Positions 8,099 through 16,184 of a stretch of 57,676 nucleotides of DNA are shown here, piece after piece. The stretch spans positions 1-57,676 of the forward strand of contig VYBO01000083.1 in NCBI GenBank assembly GCA_009844405.1, in the 5' to 3' direction. This DNA comes from Acidimicrobiaceae bacterium. Lineage in GTDB: Bacteria; Actinomycetota; Acidimicrobiia; Acidimicrobiales; Aldehydirespiratoraceae. The notes under the pieces were generated by a model. That model saw only the letters and a program-made list of their open reading frames with translations. It did no database searches and had not been told where the DNA came from. Made by a program: the position numbers and the translations under genes. How positions within the stretch are numbered: position 1 is the first letter of the stretch; each line of letters starts with the position of its first letter.

Positions 8099-8940
8099 CG
8101 TAGGGGGAAGTCGGGGCCGCGCTGCAGCCAGTTGTCGGCCAGGTAGTCGGCGGTGCCGTCGATCAGGTGCATGGTGTAGGCGTGCCGGCTGCGGTCCGAG
8201 GTGTTGGCCGCGCTCCAGTGCGGCAGGGTGCCGTGCAGTGCGATCAGCGTCCCTGCGGCGGCCTCCAGCGGCATGAGGTCGTCGACGGGATACGGGGTGT
8301 CGTCGAGGACGTCGGTGACGGTGCCGCGGCTGCGCTCGGCGGGGTCGATGAGACGGAAGCGGGTCTTCGCCGGGATCCGGTGTCCTCCCGGTACCGCCCA
8401 CATGCAGCCGTTGGCCAGGGTGGCGTCCTCGATGGCGAACCACAGCCCGACCACGCTCTGGGGCTCGGTCCACAGGAAAGAGTGATCGCAGTGGCAGACC
8501 ACCTCGCCGCCGATGCCGGGCTGCTTGAAGATGTACATCGACTGCAGCAGGCGGGGGTCGGCGAACCCTAGATCGGCCGCCACCGCTGCCAACTCCGGGG
8601 TGCGGGAGAAGGAGTCGAAAGCGGGATCGAGGTCGTGCATGGCGTGGCCGATCTTGTTGACCGCCAGCGGCGTCGGCCTCGTGAGGCGCCCACCCGAGAC
8701 GGCGCCGTCCTCGAAGAACCAGCGGACTGCGTCGCCCGAGCCGAGGAACCATTCGTCCTGAGCGTGGCTCTGCTCGGTGGTGGAGAACACGGTGAGGCCG
8801 CCGTCGCGCTCGGGGTCGATGTCGGCCAGCATCGCCTCGACATGGGCCTTGAGCGCTTCGCAGCGCCGGCGGGGGACGAAGTCTGGCAGCACCAGGAAGC
8901 CGTCGCGCTCCCAGTCGCGGAGCTGTCGTTCGTCGAGCAC
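8086..8940 (-). CDS. Phytanoyl-CoA dioxygenase (PhyH) family protein
   Basis: 284-aa Fe(II)/2-oxoglutarate oxygenase. The metal triad is visible as H150-x-D152 (in HCDHSFL) and the distal H235 (LIALHGTLPHW), followed by Arg residues suited to bind 2-oxoglutarate (about 250-252). The fold resembles PHYHD1-like proteins. It starts 13 bp after the stop of an ABC permease on the same strand, so it is probably the last gene of the BMP-type importer operon and may hydroxylate the imported compound. The substrate cannot be read from the sequence. Confidence 0.88.
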   Translation of the reverse strand: MLDERQLRDWERDGFLVLPDFVPRRRCEALKAHVEAMLADIDPERDGGLTVFSTTEQSHAQDEWFLGSGDAVRWFFEDGAVSGGRLTRPTPLAVNKIGHAMHDLDPAFDSFSRTPELAAVAADLGFADPRLLQSMYIFKQPGIGGEVVCHCDHSFLWTEPQSVVGLWFAIEDATLANGCMWAVPGGHRIPAKTRFRLIDPAERSRGTVTDVLDDTPYPVDDLMPLEAAAGTLIALHGTLPHWSAANTSDRSRHAYTMHLIDGTADYLADNWLQRGPDFPLRGFR

Positions 8941-8953
8941 TCCGCTCTGTCTC

Positions 8954-10213
8954 CTACGCTTCGCCGCGCCGGTAGGGCAGGCCGTCGGCTCTGGGCATCC
9001 GCAGCCTTTGCGAGAAGAACACCAGCACCACCAGCACGATCACGAACGGCAGGATCGAGATCCACCAGTCGGGCACCGTCGTCGAAAGGAAGTACGACAC
9101 CGCCGCGCCCAGCCCGAGCCCGGCTGCGATGGCGGCGTCGATGCGCCGGTGCCGGCTCAGAGCCCATGCCAGCACCGCGGCCAGCGCGATGGTGTTGACC
9201 AGCAGGAGCGCGTGGGACGCCGAGCCGTCCAGGTCCCGCAGGCCCACCCCGAACGGGTAGCCGAACAGCAGGGCGCCGGCCATGATCCCGCCGGGGCGCC
9301 AGTTGCCGAATATCAGCGCGGCCAGACCGATGAACCCCCGCCCGTTGGTTTGGCCCTCGAGGTAGATGCCCGACAGCTCCGGGCTGGCGATGAAGGCCCC
9401 GCCCAGCCCGGCCAGCGCTCCGCTGATCACCACTCCGGAGTACTTGTAGAGGTAGATGTTGATGCCCTGGGTCTCGCCGCCCACCGGGTGCTCGCCGCAG
9501 ATGCGCAGCCTCAGCCCGAACCGGGTCCGCCAGATCAGCCAGGCGCTCAACGGGACCAGGGCGAAGGCGATCATGGTGGCCAGCGAGACATGGGCCACCA
9601 GCCCCCGGGCCAGCCCGGTGAAGTCCGACACGAAGAACCAGTCCTTGTTGGTGAACCATCCACCGACGTCGGGCGTCTTCCAGCCGAACAGGTCGCCTCC
9701 GGCCAGGAACGGGAACGTGAACCTGCCCACCCCCGGGGTCCGGGGCGACTGGGTGATCGAGCCGCCCTCGTGGCCGGTGAGGATCTCCGACGACAGGAAC
9801 CGGGCCAGTCCCGGCGCGGTCACGTTGATGGCCACACCCGAGATGATGTGGTCCACGCCGAACGACACGGTGGCGATGGCGTGGACCAGCCCCCCGAGGG
9901 CGCCGCCGATCATGCCGATGAGCAGGCCGGCCCAGCCGCCGTAGTTGATGGCCCCCCAGGCGCCGAACCAGGTTCCCAGGATCAGCATCCCCTCCAACCC
10001 GATGTTCACGATGCCGGCCCGCTCCGAGAACAGGCCGCCCAGGCCGGCGAGCATGATGGGCACCGCCCAGCGCAGCATGGCCTGCGAAGAAGTCACCGCA
10101 GTGAGCCGCTCGGTGTCGTCGAAGCCCTGCACCACCGTCAGAACCAGGACCCCGACGGCCGCGTAGAGCATCCACCGGGCCCACACCGGCAGCCGCCCCA
10201 ACCACGCGGTCAT
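8954..10213 (-). CDS. ABC transporter permease, BMP/nucleoside importer (second permease)
   Basis: 419-aa polytopic membrane protein of the BPD_transp_2 family (YufQ/NupC-like). About ten hydrophobic segments; the region GLGGLFSERAGIVNIGLEGMLILG is the typical cytoplasmic-loop signature of this permease type. It overlaps the upstream permease by 4 bp (ATGA), which points to coupled translation. With the ATPase, the first permease and the lipoprotein it forms a full importer; known members carry purine nucleosides, others related small molecules. Confidence 0.92.
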   Translation of the reverse strand: MTAWLGRLPVWARWMLYAAVGVLVLTVVQGFDDTERLTAVTSSQAMLRWAVPIMLAGLGGLFSERAGIVNIGLEGMLILGTWFGAWGAINYGGWAGLLIGMIGGALGGLVHAIATVSFGVDHIISGVAINVTAPGLARFLSSEILTGHEGGSITQSPRTPGVGRFTFPFLAGGDLFGWKTPDVGGWFTNKDWFFVSDFTGLARGLVAHVSLATMIAFALVPLSAWLIWRTRFGLRLRICGEHPVGGETQGINIYLYKYSGVVISGALAGLGGAFIASPELSGIYLEGQTNGRGFIGLAALIFGNWRPGGIMAGALLFGYPFGVGLRDLDGSASHALLLVNTIALAAVLAWALSRHRRIDAAIAAGLGLGAAVSYFLSTTVPDWWISILPFVIVLVVLVFFSQRLRMPRADGLPYRRGEA

Positions 10214-11340
10214 GATGCGGCTGCCGGGCTTGAGGCCATGGCGGCGGCCGCGGCGGCGGCCTCCTCGCGCTCGCGCATGCGTCGCACGACCTCGTAGGCG
10301 ATGACCGCGGTCAGGATGATGACGCCCTTCATGATCTCGACGATCTCACGGGACGCGGCCCCCGAGATCTGCAGGATCCCCGACGAGACGTCGAGGAACG
10401 CGAAGACCAGCGCGGCCACGCCCACTCCCGCCGGATGGTTGCGGCCGAGCAGGGCCACCGCGATGCCGGTGAAGCCGAGCAGGCTGATCGGGTTGGACGG
10501 GTAGTAGCCGGTGTTCATCAGTTCGGTCATGCCGACCAATCCGGCCACCGCGCCCGACAGCGTCATGGCGATCACGACCATGCGCTTCGGCGACACCCCT
10601 CCGACATGGGATGCGGTCGGGTTGGCGCCGCTCGACCGCAGGTCGAAGCCGAACACCGTCCGGTTCAGGATCACGTGGTAGACGACTCCCACCACCACCG
10701 CGACGACCAGCACGCCCGTCAGCTTCTTGCCCAGGCCGATCTCCCGGGTGAAGACCTCCAGCCAAGAATTGATGTCGGGCAGCAGGCCGCTCTCGGCGAT
10801 GGGCTCGGTGCCGACCCGGCCGCCGGTCGCCGATATCTCGCCCCCGGCCTGCCACGCCACTATCCACCACGCGGCCAACCCCGAGATGACCACCGCGTTG
10901 AGCATGATGGTGGAGATCACCTCGTTCACCCCGCGGGTCACTTTCAGCACTCCGGCCGCTCCCGAGAACGCACCGCCCACGGCCATGGCGATCACCAGGA
11001 TGAACGTGATGTGCAGCACCGACGGCACCTCGATCTGGGCACCCAGATGGGCTGCCACGATGAAGGCCAGCAGGTACTGGCCCTCCACGCCGATGTTGAA
11101 CAGGTTCATCCGGAAGCCGATGGCGGCGGCCACGCCCGACAGGTACAGGGGCGTGGCCCGGTTCAGGATGTCCACCTGGGTCTCGAGCTTGCTGGCGTGC
11201 TGGACCATGTCGGCGTAGGCGGCCAGCGGATTGCTGCCCGAGATCAGCAGGACGATCGAGGAGAGCACCACCGCGATCACCACCGCCGCGGTGGGCGCCG
11301 CCGACGCCAGCATCAACCGATGGGTGAGGCGCTCGGTCAC
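10210..11340 (-). CDS. ABC transporter permease, BMP/nucleoside importer (first permease)
   Basis: BPD_transp_2 family permease (YufP-like) with about ten membrane segments and the loop motif GFRMNLFNIGVEGQYLLA. I chose the GTG at 11340 (MTERLTHRLMLASAAP), where the family usually starts just before the first membrane helix; this gives 376 aa. The frame stays open upstream to an ATG at 11469, but that extension would overlap the ATPase gene and translate a copy of the dispersed 43-bp repeat, so I think it is noncoding. Partner of the adjacent permease and ATPase. Confidence 0.88.
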   Translation of the reverse strand: MTERLTHRLMLASAAPTAAVVIAVVLSSIVLLISGSNPLAAYADMVQHASKLETQVDILNRATPLYLSGVAAAIGFRMNLFNIGVEGQYLLAFIVAAHLGAQIEVPSVLHITFILVIAMAVGGAFSGAAGVLKVTRGVNEVISTIMLNAVVISGLAAWWIVAWQAGGEISATGGRVGTEPIAESGLLPDINSWLEVFTREIGLGKKLTGVLVVAVVVGVVYHVILNRTVFGFDLRSSGANPTASHVGGVSPKRMVVIAMTLSGAVAGLVGMTELMNTGYYPSNPISLLGFTGIAVALLGRNHPAGVGVAALVFAFLDVSSGILQISGAASREIVEIMKGVIILTAVIAYEVVRRMREREEAAAAAAAMASSPAAAS

Positions 11341-11361
11341 GGGGTCCCAGTCTCCGATCTC

Positions 11362-11404
11362 CCGCTCTTGTTCGCTCCGCTCACGGGCCGCTCGGGCCAC
11401 GGCC
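11362..11404 (-). repeat. Dispersed 43-bp repeat, copy 2
   Basis: Reverse-oriented copy (reads CCGCTCTTGTTCGCTCCGCT on the plus strand) in the 88-bp gap between the ATPase and the first permease. It is inside a transporter operon, so it would be transcribed. If the permease really began at 11469 the repeat would be translated as a charged Ala/Arg/Glu stretch. Confidence 0.9.
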
Positions 11405-11428
11405 TCGCTGAGCGTCTTGCCGCGATCT

Positions 11429-12967
11429 TCACGAGTTTCCGCCTGTTCGCTCGGCCTCCAGGGCCGCACCGGTCATGTAGGCGCCGAGGTCACGGGGAGT
11501 GACGTCGTTGGGGTCGAGGCGGGCCACCAGGCGGCCCCGCAGCATCACCACGATGGTGTCCGACAATCCGATCAGTTCGTCGAGGTCGGCCGACACCAGC
11601 AGGGTGGCCAGGCCTCGTGAGCGGGCCTCGCGGATGTCGTCCCAGACCGCGGCCTGGGCTCCGACGTCGATCCCGCGGGTTGGATGGTTGGCGATGAGCA
11701 CCGCGGGATCGGCCACCATCTCCCGTCCCACGATCAGCTTCTGCTGGTTCCCGCCCGACAGCGCGTGGGCCGACACCTCGATGTTGGGCGAGCGGACGTC
11801 GAAGTCCTCCTTGATCCGGTTGGCCCGTCCTCTCATGCCCGGGCGGCTCAGCCACGGGCCGCGGGAATACGGCTTCTCGGTCTGGTGGCCCAGGGCGGCG
11901 TTCTCCCAGAGGGTGAAACCCAGCAGCAGCCCGTCGCGGTGGCGGTCTTGAGGCACGTACCCGAGGCCCATCTCGCGCCGGTGCCGCACCGATACGTGGG
12001 TGATGTCGCGGCCCAGCAGCGTGATAACGCCTTGATCCGGGTCCTGTATCCCGATGATGGCGTTGACCAGCTCGGCCTGGCCATTGCCCTCGACCCCGGC
12101 GATGCCCACGATCTCGCCCCGGTGAACGCTCAGGGTCACGTCGTCGACCACGGCTCGGTCGCCCTCGCCGGCCACCCTCAGACCTGAGAGCTCGAGCGCG
12201 GCTTCCTCGGTCACTGTGGACGCGCCCGCGTCGGGTACGGGCAACTCCGAGCCGATCATCATCTCGGCCAGGTCGTGGGCGGTCACCTCGTCGGGCTTGA
12301 CGGTGCCCACCGTGCGGCCCTGACGCAGCACGGTGATGGTGTCGGCGATCTCGAGGACCTCGTCGAGCTTGTGGTCGATGAACAGGATGGTGGCGCCGCC
12401 GGCCTTGAGTTCCCGGATGTTGCGGAACAGTTCGTCGACCTCCTGGGGGACAAGCACTGCGGTCGGCTCGTCCAGGATGAGGATCTTGGCTCCCCGGTAG
12501 AGGACCTTGATGATCTCCACCCGTTGCCGTTCGCCGACCTCCAGGGTCTCCACCAGGTCGTGGGCGTTGATGTCGAGCCCGTAGGCTCGGCCCACCTCGT
12601 CGAGGTGCTCGCGTCCCGTCTGGAAGTCGATCCGGCCCAGCGACCGCATCGGCTCGGCGCCCAGGATCACGTTCTCGAGCACGGTGAGCTGGTCGGCCAG
12701 CATGAAGTGCTGGTGGACCATCCCGATTCCCAGGTCGATCGCCTGGGCCGGCGAGTTCAGCGCCACGGCCTCGCCCCGGATCCTGATCGTGCCCGAGTCG
12801 GGGGGCTGCATGCCGTACAGGATCTTCATCAGGGTCGACTTGCCGGCCCCGTTCTCCCCGCAGATGGCGTGGATCTCGCCCTCGGCCACCTCCAGGTGGA
12901 TATCGTCGTTGGCCACCACGCCCGGGAACCGCTTGGTGATGCCTGTCAGTTCGATGGCCGGTGCCAC
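11429..12967 (-). CDS. ABC transporter ATP-binding protein, BMP/nucleoside importer
   Basis: 512-aa protein with two fused ATPase domains, as in sugar and nucleoside importers (YufO/RbsA-like). Domain 1 has Walker A GENGAGKS and Walker B LILDEPT; domain 2 has the degenerate Walker A GVEGNGQAELVN and the signature LSGGNQQKL. The GTG at 12967 is chosen because AGGAGG (12973-12978) sits 5 nt upstream; the GTG at 12973 would overlap that site. It powers import through the two downstream permeases. Confidence 0.94.
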   Translation of the reverse strand: MAPAIELTGITKRFPGVVANDDIHLEVAEGEIHAICGENGAGKSTLMKILYGMQPPDSGTIRIRGEAVALNSPAQAIDLGIGMVHQHFMLADQLTVLENVILGAEPMRSLGRIDFQTGREHLDEVGRAYGLDINAHDLVETLEVGERQRVEIIKVLYRGAKILILDEPTAVLVPQEVDELFRNIRELKAGGATILFIDHKLDEVLEIADTITVLRQGRTVGTVKPDEVTAHDLAEMMIGSELPVPDAGASTVTEEAALELSGLRVAGEGDRAVVDDVTLSVHRGEIVGIAGVEGNGQAELVNAIIGIQDPDQGVITLLGRDITHVSVRHRREMGLGYVPQDRHRDGLLLGFTLWENAALGHQTEKPYSRGPWLSRPGMRGRANRIKEDFDVRSPNIEVSAHALSGGNQQKLIVGREMVADPAVLIANHPTRGIDVGAQAAVWDDIREARSRGLATLLVSADLDELIGLSDTIVVMLRGRLVARLDPNDVTPRDLGAYMTGAALEAERTGGNS

Positions 12968-12981
12968 TGGCACCTCCTACA

Positions 12982-13021
12982 ACGGAGACCGGGCCGGAGA
13001 CTAGCCCGGCCCGGTCTCCGT
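12982..13021. terminator. Perfect 16-bp stem hairpin between lipoprotein and ATPase genes
   Basis: Arms 12982-12997 and 13006-13021 pair without a mismatch around an 8-nt loop. It lies between the BMP lipoprotein stop and the ATPase Shine-Dalgarno and has no T-run. In binding-protein operons such hairpins often attenuate read-through or protect the upstream mRNA, which would give more lipoprotein than ATPase. Confidence 0.7.
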
Positions 13022-13079
13022 GTTGGAACTCGCGTCCTCGGAGCCGGCCCGAAAGGTCCGGCCGAACCGGGATCGGCGG

Positions 13080-14303
13080 CTACGGCACTTCCGGCACCAC
13101 TATCTCGCCGGCGACGATCTGAGCCTTGAGGTCGTCGAGCTGGCCGGCGATGTCGTCCACGAAGCCGCCCGACGTGCTGTAGCCCACGCCGTCCACCGAG
13201 AGGTCGTACGCGGTCGGGCCCGGCTGCATGGTGCCGTCGATGACGGAGCGGATCATCTCGAAGATCGACACGTCCACCCGCTTGAGCATCGATGTGAGGA
13301 TGTATTCGCGCACGCTGGCGTCGGCGGTGTTGTACTGGTCGGAGTCGACGCCGATGGCCCACACCTTGGACCCGGTGGCCTCGCTCTGCTCCAGAGCGGC
13401 CTGGAACAGGCCCGCGCCCGAGCCGCCTGCCGCGTGGTAGATGATGTCGGCGCCCTCCTCGTACATGGCCAGCGAGGTCTCCTTGGCCCGGTCCGGGGCG
13501 TTGAAGCCGTCGAAGTCGGGCGCCTCGGTGATGTAGTCGCCGATGATCTCGATGTCGGGGTTCACGGCTTTCGCACCGGCGTTGAAGCCGGCCTCGAACT
13601 TCTCGATCAGGCCGCCGACGTTGGCCACCCCGCCGAGGAAGCCGACGGTGCCGGTCTGGGACTTGAGCGCGGCGGCTGCTCCCACCAGGAACGAGCCTTC
13701 GTGCTCGGCGAAGACCAGGCCGGCGATGTTGTCGCCGAAGGGGGCTGGAGTGTCGCCGGAGGAGTCGAGCATGGCCGAGTCGACAACGCCGAACATCGTG
13801 TCGGGGTTCTCCACGCCGACCGCGGCCGCGTCAGGCTCGAACAGGAACCCGACGCCGATCACGATGTCGTGGGCGTCAGCGGCGAGTTGGAGCAGCTCGC
13901 CCCGGTTGGAGCCGTCGGGCTCGGGCGAGGCCTCGGTGAAGGTTATGCCGAGCTCGGCGGCGGCCCGCTCGATGCCCGCGGCCGCGGAGTCGTTGAACGA
14001 CTGGTCGCCCCGGCCGCCGATGTCGAACACCAGGCCGACGGAGACGTCGGTCATCGCGGGCTCGGCTTCGTCCTCGTGGTCGGCTTCGTCCTCGTGGTCG
14101 TGTTCGGCTTCGTCGTGGTCGTCGTCGTCCTCGTGTGCGTGGTCGTCATCTGCGTCCGCGGTCGGTTCGGGCTCCGGCTCCGGTTCGGCGGCGGCCGGTT
14201 CGGGATCGGCGGTGGTCTCAGCTTCCTCGTCGTCCCCGCACGCCGAGGCGAGCAGGGCGAACGACAGCAGGATCGCAAGCAGCGCAAAGAGGCGCTTATG
14301 CAT
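13080..14303 (-). CDS. BMP-family substrate-binding lipoprotein with His/Asp/Glu-rich linker
   Basis: 407-aa extracytoplasmic binding protein of the BMP/PnrA family. Signal peptide with lipobox LLASAC, so Cys22 is the likely lipidation site. Residues about 25-78 are a low-complexity acidic linker with many histidines (motifs such as DDDHAHEDDDD); the BMP domain starts at about SVGLVFDIGGRGDQSFND and runs to the end. The start at 14303 is fixed by GGAGGAA 5 nt upstream and the signal peptide; the longer open frame to 14531 is not credible. It heads the importer operon. The family binds nucleosides or similar ligands; the ligand here is unknown. Confidence 0.93.
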   Translation of the reverse strand: MHKRLFALLAILLSFALLASACGDDEEAETTADPEPAAAEPEPEPEPTADADDDHAHEDDDDHDEAEHDHEDEADHEDEAEPAMTDVSVGLVFDIGGRGDQSFNDSAAAGIERAAAELGITFTEASPEPDGSNRGELLQLAADAHDIVIGVGFLFEPDAAAVGVENPDTMFGVVDSAMLDSSGDTPAPFGDNIAGLVFAEHEGSFLVGAAAALKSQTGTVGFLGGVANVGGLIEKFEAGFNAGAKAVNPDIEIIGDYITEAPDFDGFNAPDRAKETSLAMYEEGADIIYHAAGGSGAGLFQAALEQSEATGSKVWAIGVDSDQYNTADASVREYILTSMLKRVDVSIFEMIRSVIDGTMQPGPTAYDLSVDGVGYSTSGGFVDDIAGQLDDLKAQIVAGEIVVPEVP

Positions 14304-14359
14304 GGGCCTTCCTCCAGGGTCGATAGGCAGTTGCCTGGCGGATGCTAGCCCGCCGCGGC

Positions 14360-15364
14360 TCAGTTCCGCGAACGGTTGCCGGTCCATTCCAGCAGGGCAT
14401 CCACGGGCCACGTGTTGATGATGTCGTCGACCGGAACGTCGCAGCGCACGGCCTTGTCGGCTCCGTAGGGCTGCCACTCGAGCTGCCCGGTGGCGTGGGC
14501 ATCGGTGTCCACGGAAACCTTGCAGCCCCACTGCACCGCCAGCGTCAGCAATTCCTCGGGCGGATCCTGGCGCTCGGGGCGGCAGTTGATCTCCACCGCC
14601 TTGTCGAACTGAGCGCAGGCCGCGAACACGATCTCGGCGTCGAAGGCCGACGGGGGTCGGCCGCCCCCCACAACCTTACGGTTGGTGCAGTGGCCGAGGA
14701 TGTCGGTGTTGGGGTTGGCGATGGCGGCCACCATCCGGGGAGTCATCTCGGCCGACGGCATCCGCAGCTTCGAATGGACCGAGGCCACCACCACGTCCAG
14801 TTCCGCCAGCAGGTCGTCCGACAGGTCCAGCGAGCCGTCCTCCAGGATGTCGACCTCCATGCCGGTCAGGATCCGGAACGGCGCCATCTCGGCGTTGAGC
14901 CGCGCGATCTCCTCCATCTGCCTGCGCAGCCGGCCCTCGTCGAGGCCGTGGGCCACCGTGAGACGGGCCGAGTGGTCGGTGATCGCCACCCACTCGTGGC
15001 CCAGCGCGGCGGCGGTCTCCGCCATGGCCCGCAACGGGGCCCCGCCGTCGGACCAGTCGGTGTGGCAGTGGCAGTCGCCCCGCAGGCGCTCGAGCACGGG
15101 CCCGCCGGCCCCGACCGGGACCCGGCTGCGCTGCGCGAGGTCGGCCAGGTACCCGTCGTCGATCCCCGCCAGGGCCTCGGCGATGACCCGGGCCGTGCTG
15201 GGGCCCACACCGTCGAGGTCGGTGAGCGTCCCTGCGGCCGACCTGTCAGCGAGTGCGGCGTCGCCGAGGTCCTCGGCCACCGCCAGAGCTCGCTGGAAGG
15301 CCCGCACCTTGGGGGCGGGAGCGAACTCCCGGTCGAGGTAGTGAATGGCGAGCGAAAGTGCCAT
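14360..15364 (-). CDS. PHP-domain protein with helix-hairpin-helix N-terminus
   Basis: About 334 aa. The N-terminal part holds a helix-hairpin-helix motif (DLDGVGPSTARVIAEAL) like that of family X DNA polymerases. A PHP domain follows with metal ligands visible as HCHTDWSDG, VAITDHS, GMEVDI, VASVHSKL, GHCTN and VSVDTDAHA. PHP domains are metal-dependent phosphoesterases. No polymerase domain is present, so it resembles the stand-alone C-terminal half of PolX. Start: ATG at 15364 or 15376. It lies 56 bp upstream of the BMP lipoprotein on the same strand, but a functional link is not evident. Confidence 0.85.
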   Translation of the reverse strand: MALSLAIHYLDREFAPAPKVRAFQRALAVAEDLGDAALADRSAAGTLTDLDGVGPSTARVIAEALAGIDDGYLADLAQRSRVPVGAGGPVLERLRGDCHCHTDWSDGGAPLRAMAETAAALGHEWVAITDHSARLTVAHGLDEGRLRRQMEEIARLNAEMAPFRILTGMEVDILEDGSLDLSDDLLAELDVVVASVHSKLRMPSAEMTPRMVAAIANPNTDILGHCTNRKVVGGGRPPSAFDAEIVFAACAQFDKAVEINCRPERQDPPEELLTLAVQWGCKVSVDTDAHATGQLEWQPYGADKAVRCDVPVDDIINTWPVDALLEWTGNRSRN

Positions 15365-15542
15365 CGAAGGTCTCATTGCTTCCGACGCTACCGGTCCGAG
15401 GCCTCCCGGCTCAGGCAGCTCCGCCGGCCGGGGCTGACCAGGCGCGTCCGCCGGTCGGCGGCGTTCGGGCTCGGCGGTGACAATCGGGGTTGTCAGGAGT
15501 GAGTGTCCGGGGTCGCCGTCTGCCGGCCGGAGGCGGCCCGGC

Positions 15543-15908
15543 TCAGGACGCGCCGCGACGTGGTCCTGGCATGCGATGCCGGTTCGCCGCGATGAGGGCG
15601 TAGGCCGGTCGGGCCAGACAGCAAAGCGGCGGATGTACGATCAGGCGCCCGACTACGCTCCAGAAGCCACCGGCTGCGACCAGACCCCGGCCGATGGCCT
15701 CGGCACCCCGGGCTCGCCGGGCGCCGGCGCCTTTGCCATCGATCCACCAGACCGCGGCCTGGGCCTCCCGCTCGGACAGGCCCTGCTCCTCAAGGTCCAT
15801 CGACTGCCAGGGCTCCACCCGCACCCCCGCCGGCAGCCGAGCCGCGATCCAGTGGGCCCAGCGCACGCAGAACCCGCACTCGCCGTCGTAGATCAGCAGC
15901 ACCCCCAC
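15543..15908 (-). CDS. DCC-family (DUF393) thiol-disulfide oxidoreductase-like protein
   Basis: 121-aa protein beginning VLLIYDGECGFCVRWAHWI. The DGxCxFC stretch is the DCC motif that names the DUF393 family, a predicted thioredoxin-like thiol-disulfide oxidoreductase. I chose the GTG at 15908 because the family begins right at this strand; the frame is open to 16004. It is divergent from bL37. The 178 bp between it and the PHP gene hold nothing I recognise. Confidence 0.85.
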   Translation of the reverse strand: MGVLLIYDGECGFCVRWAHWIAARLPAGVRVEPWQSMDLEEQGLSEREAQAAVWWIDGKGAGARRARGAEAIGRGLVAAGGFWSVVGRLIVHPPLCCLARPAYALIAANRHRMPGPRRGAS

Positions 15909-16038
15909 AGTGTGCCATCCACAACAGCCGCTTCGGGACGAGAATTGGCGACGCTGGCGCTCGGCAGGCGTGCATTCTGCTGCCAGTTCCCGGATGTCTC
16001 GCATCAGGCTGGCGGGCGGCGGTCACCACGATCGGCGG

Positions 16039-16044
16039 TAGCAT
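16039..16044 (+). promoter_or_regulatory. Candidate -10 box (TAGCAT) of bL37
   Basis: TAGCAT ends 8 nt before the bL37 ATG, with no Shine-Dalgarno site, consistent with a leaderless mRNA. Confidence 0.45.
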
Positions 16045-16052
16045 GGCGGGCC

Positions 16053-16142
16053 ATGTCGAAGCGCACGAGCAAGCGCCGGTCCAAGGCTCGCCGGTCCAAG
16101 GCGAACCACGGCCGCAAGCCCAACGCCGGTCGCAATAGCTGA
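16053..16142 (+). CDS. 50S ribosomal protein bL37
   Basis: 29-aa, strongly basic peptide (MSKRTSKRRSKARRSK start) with the conserved tail ANHGRKPNA. This matches the actinobacterial micro-protein bL37 of the large ribosomal subunit (about 24 aa in mycobacteria, ending ANHGKRPN-). It is slightly longer at the C-terminus. The gene is easily missed because of its size. It stands alone between two accessory genes, as usual for bL37. Confidence 0.88.
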   Translation: MSKRTSKRRSKARRSKANHGRKPNAGRNS

Positions 16143-16184
16143 GCCCGTCGATCATTAGTCCGCCTGTCGGCAGAGGAGTCACCG

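Noticed and set aside
11341..11469. Repeat-encoded N-terminal extension of the first permease
   Set aside because: It would need an ATG inside the ATPase gene; the GTG at 11340 gives the normal family start and leaves the repeat noncoding.
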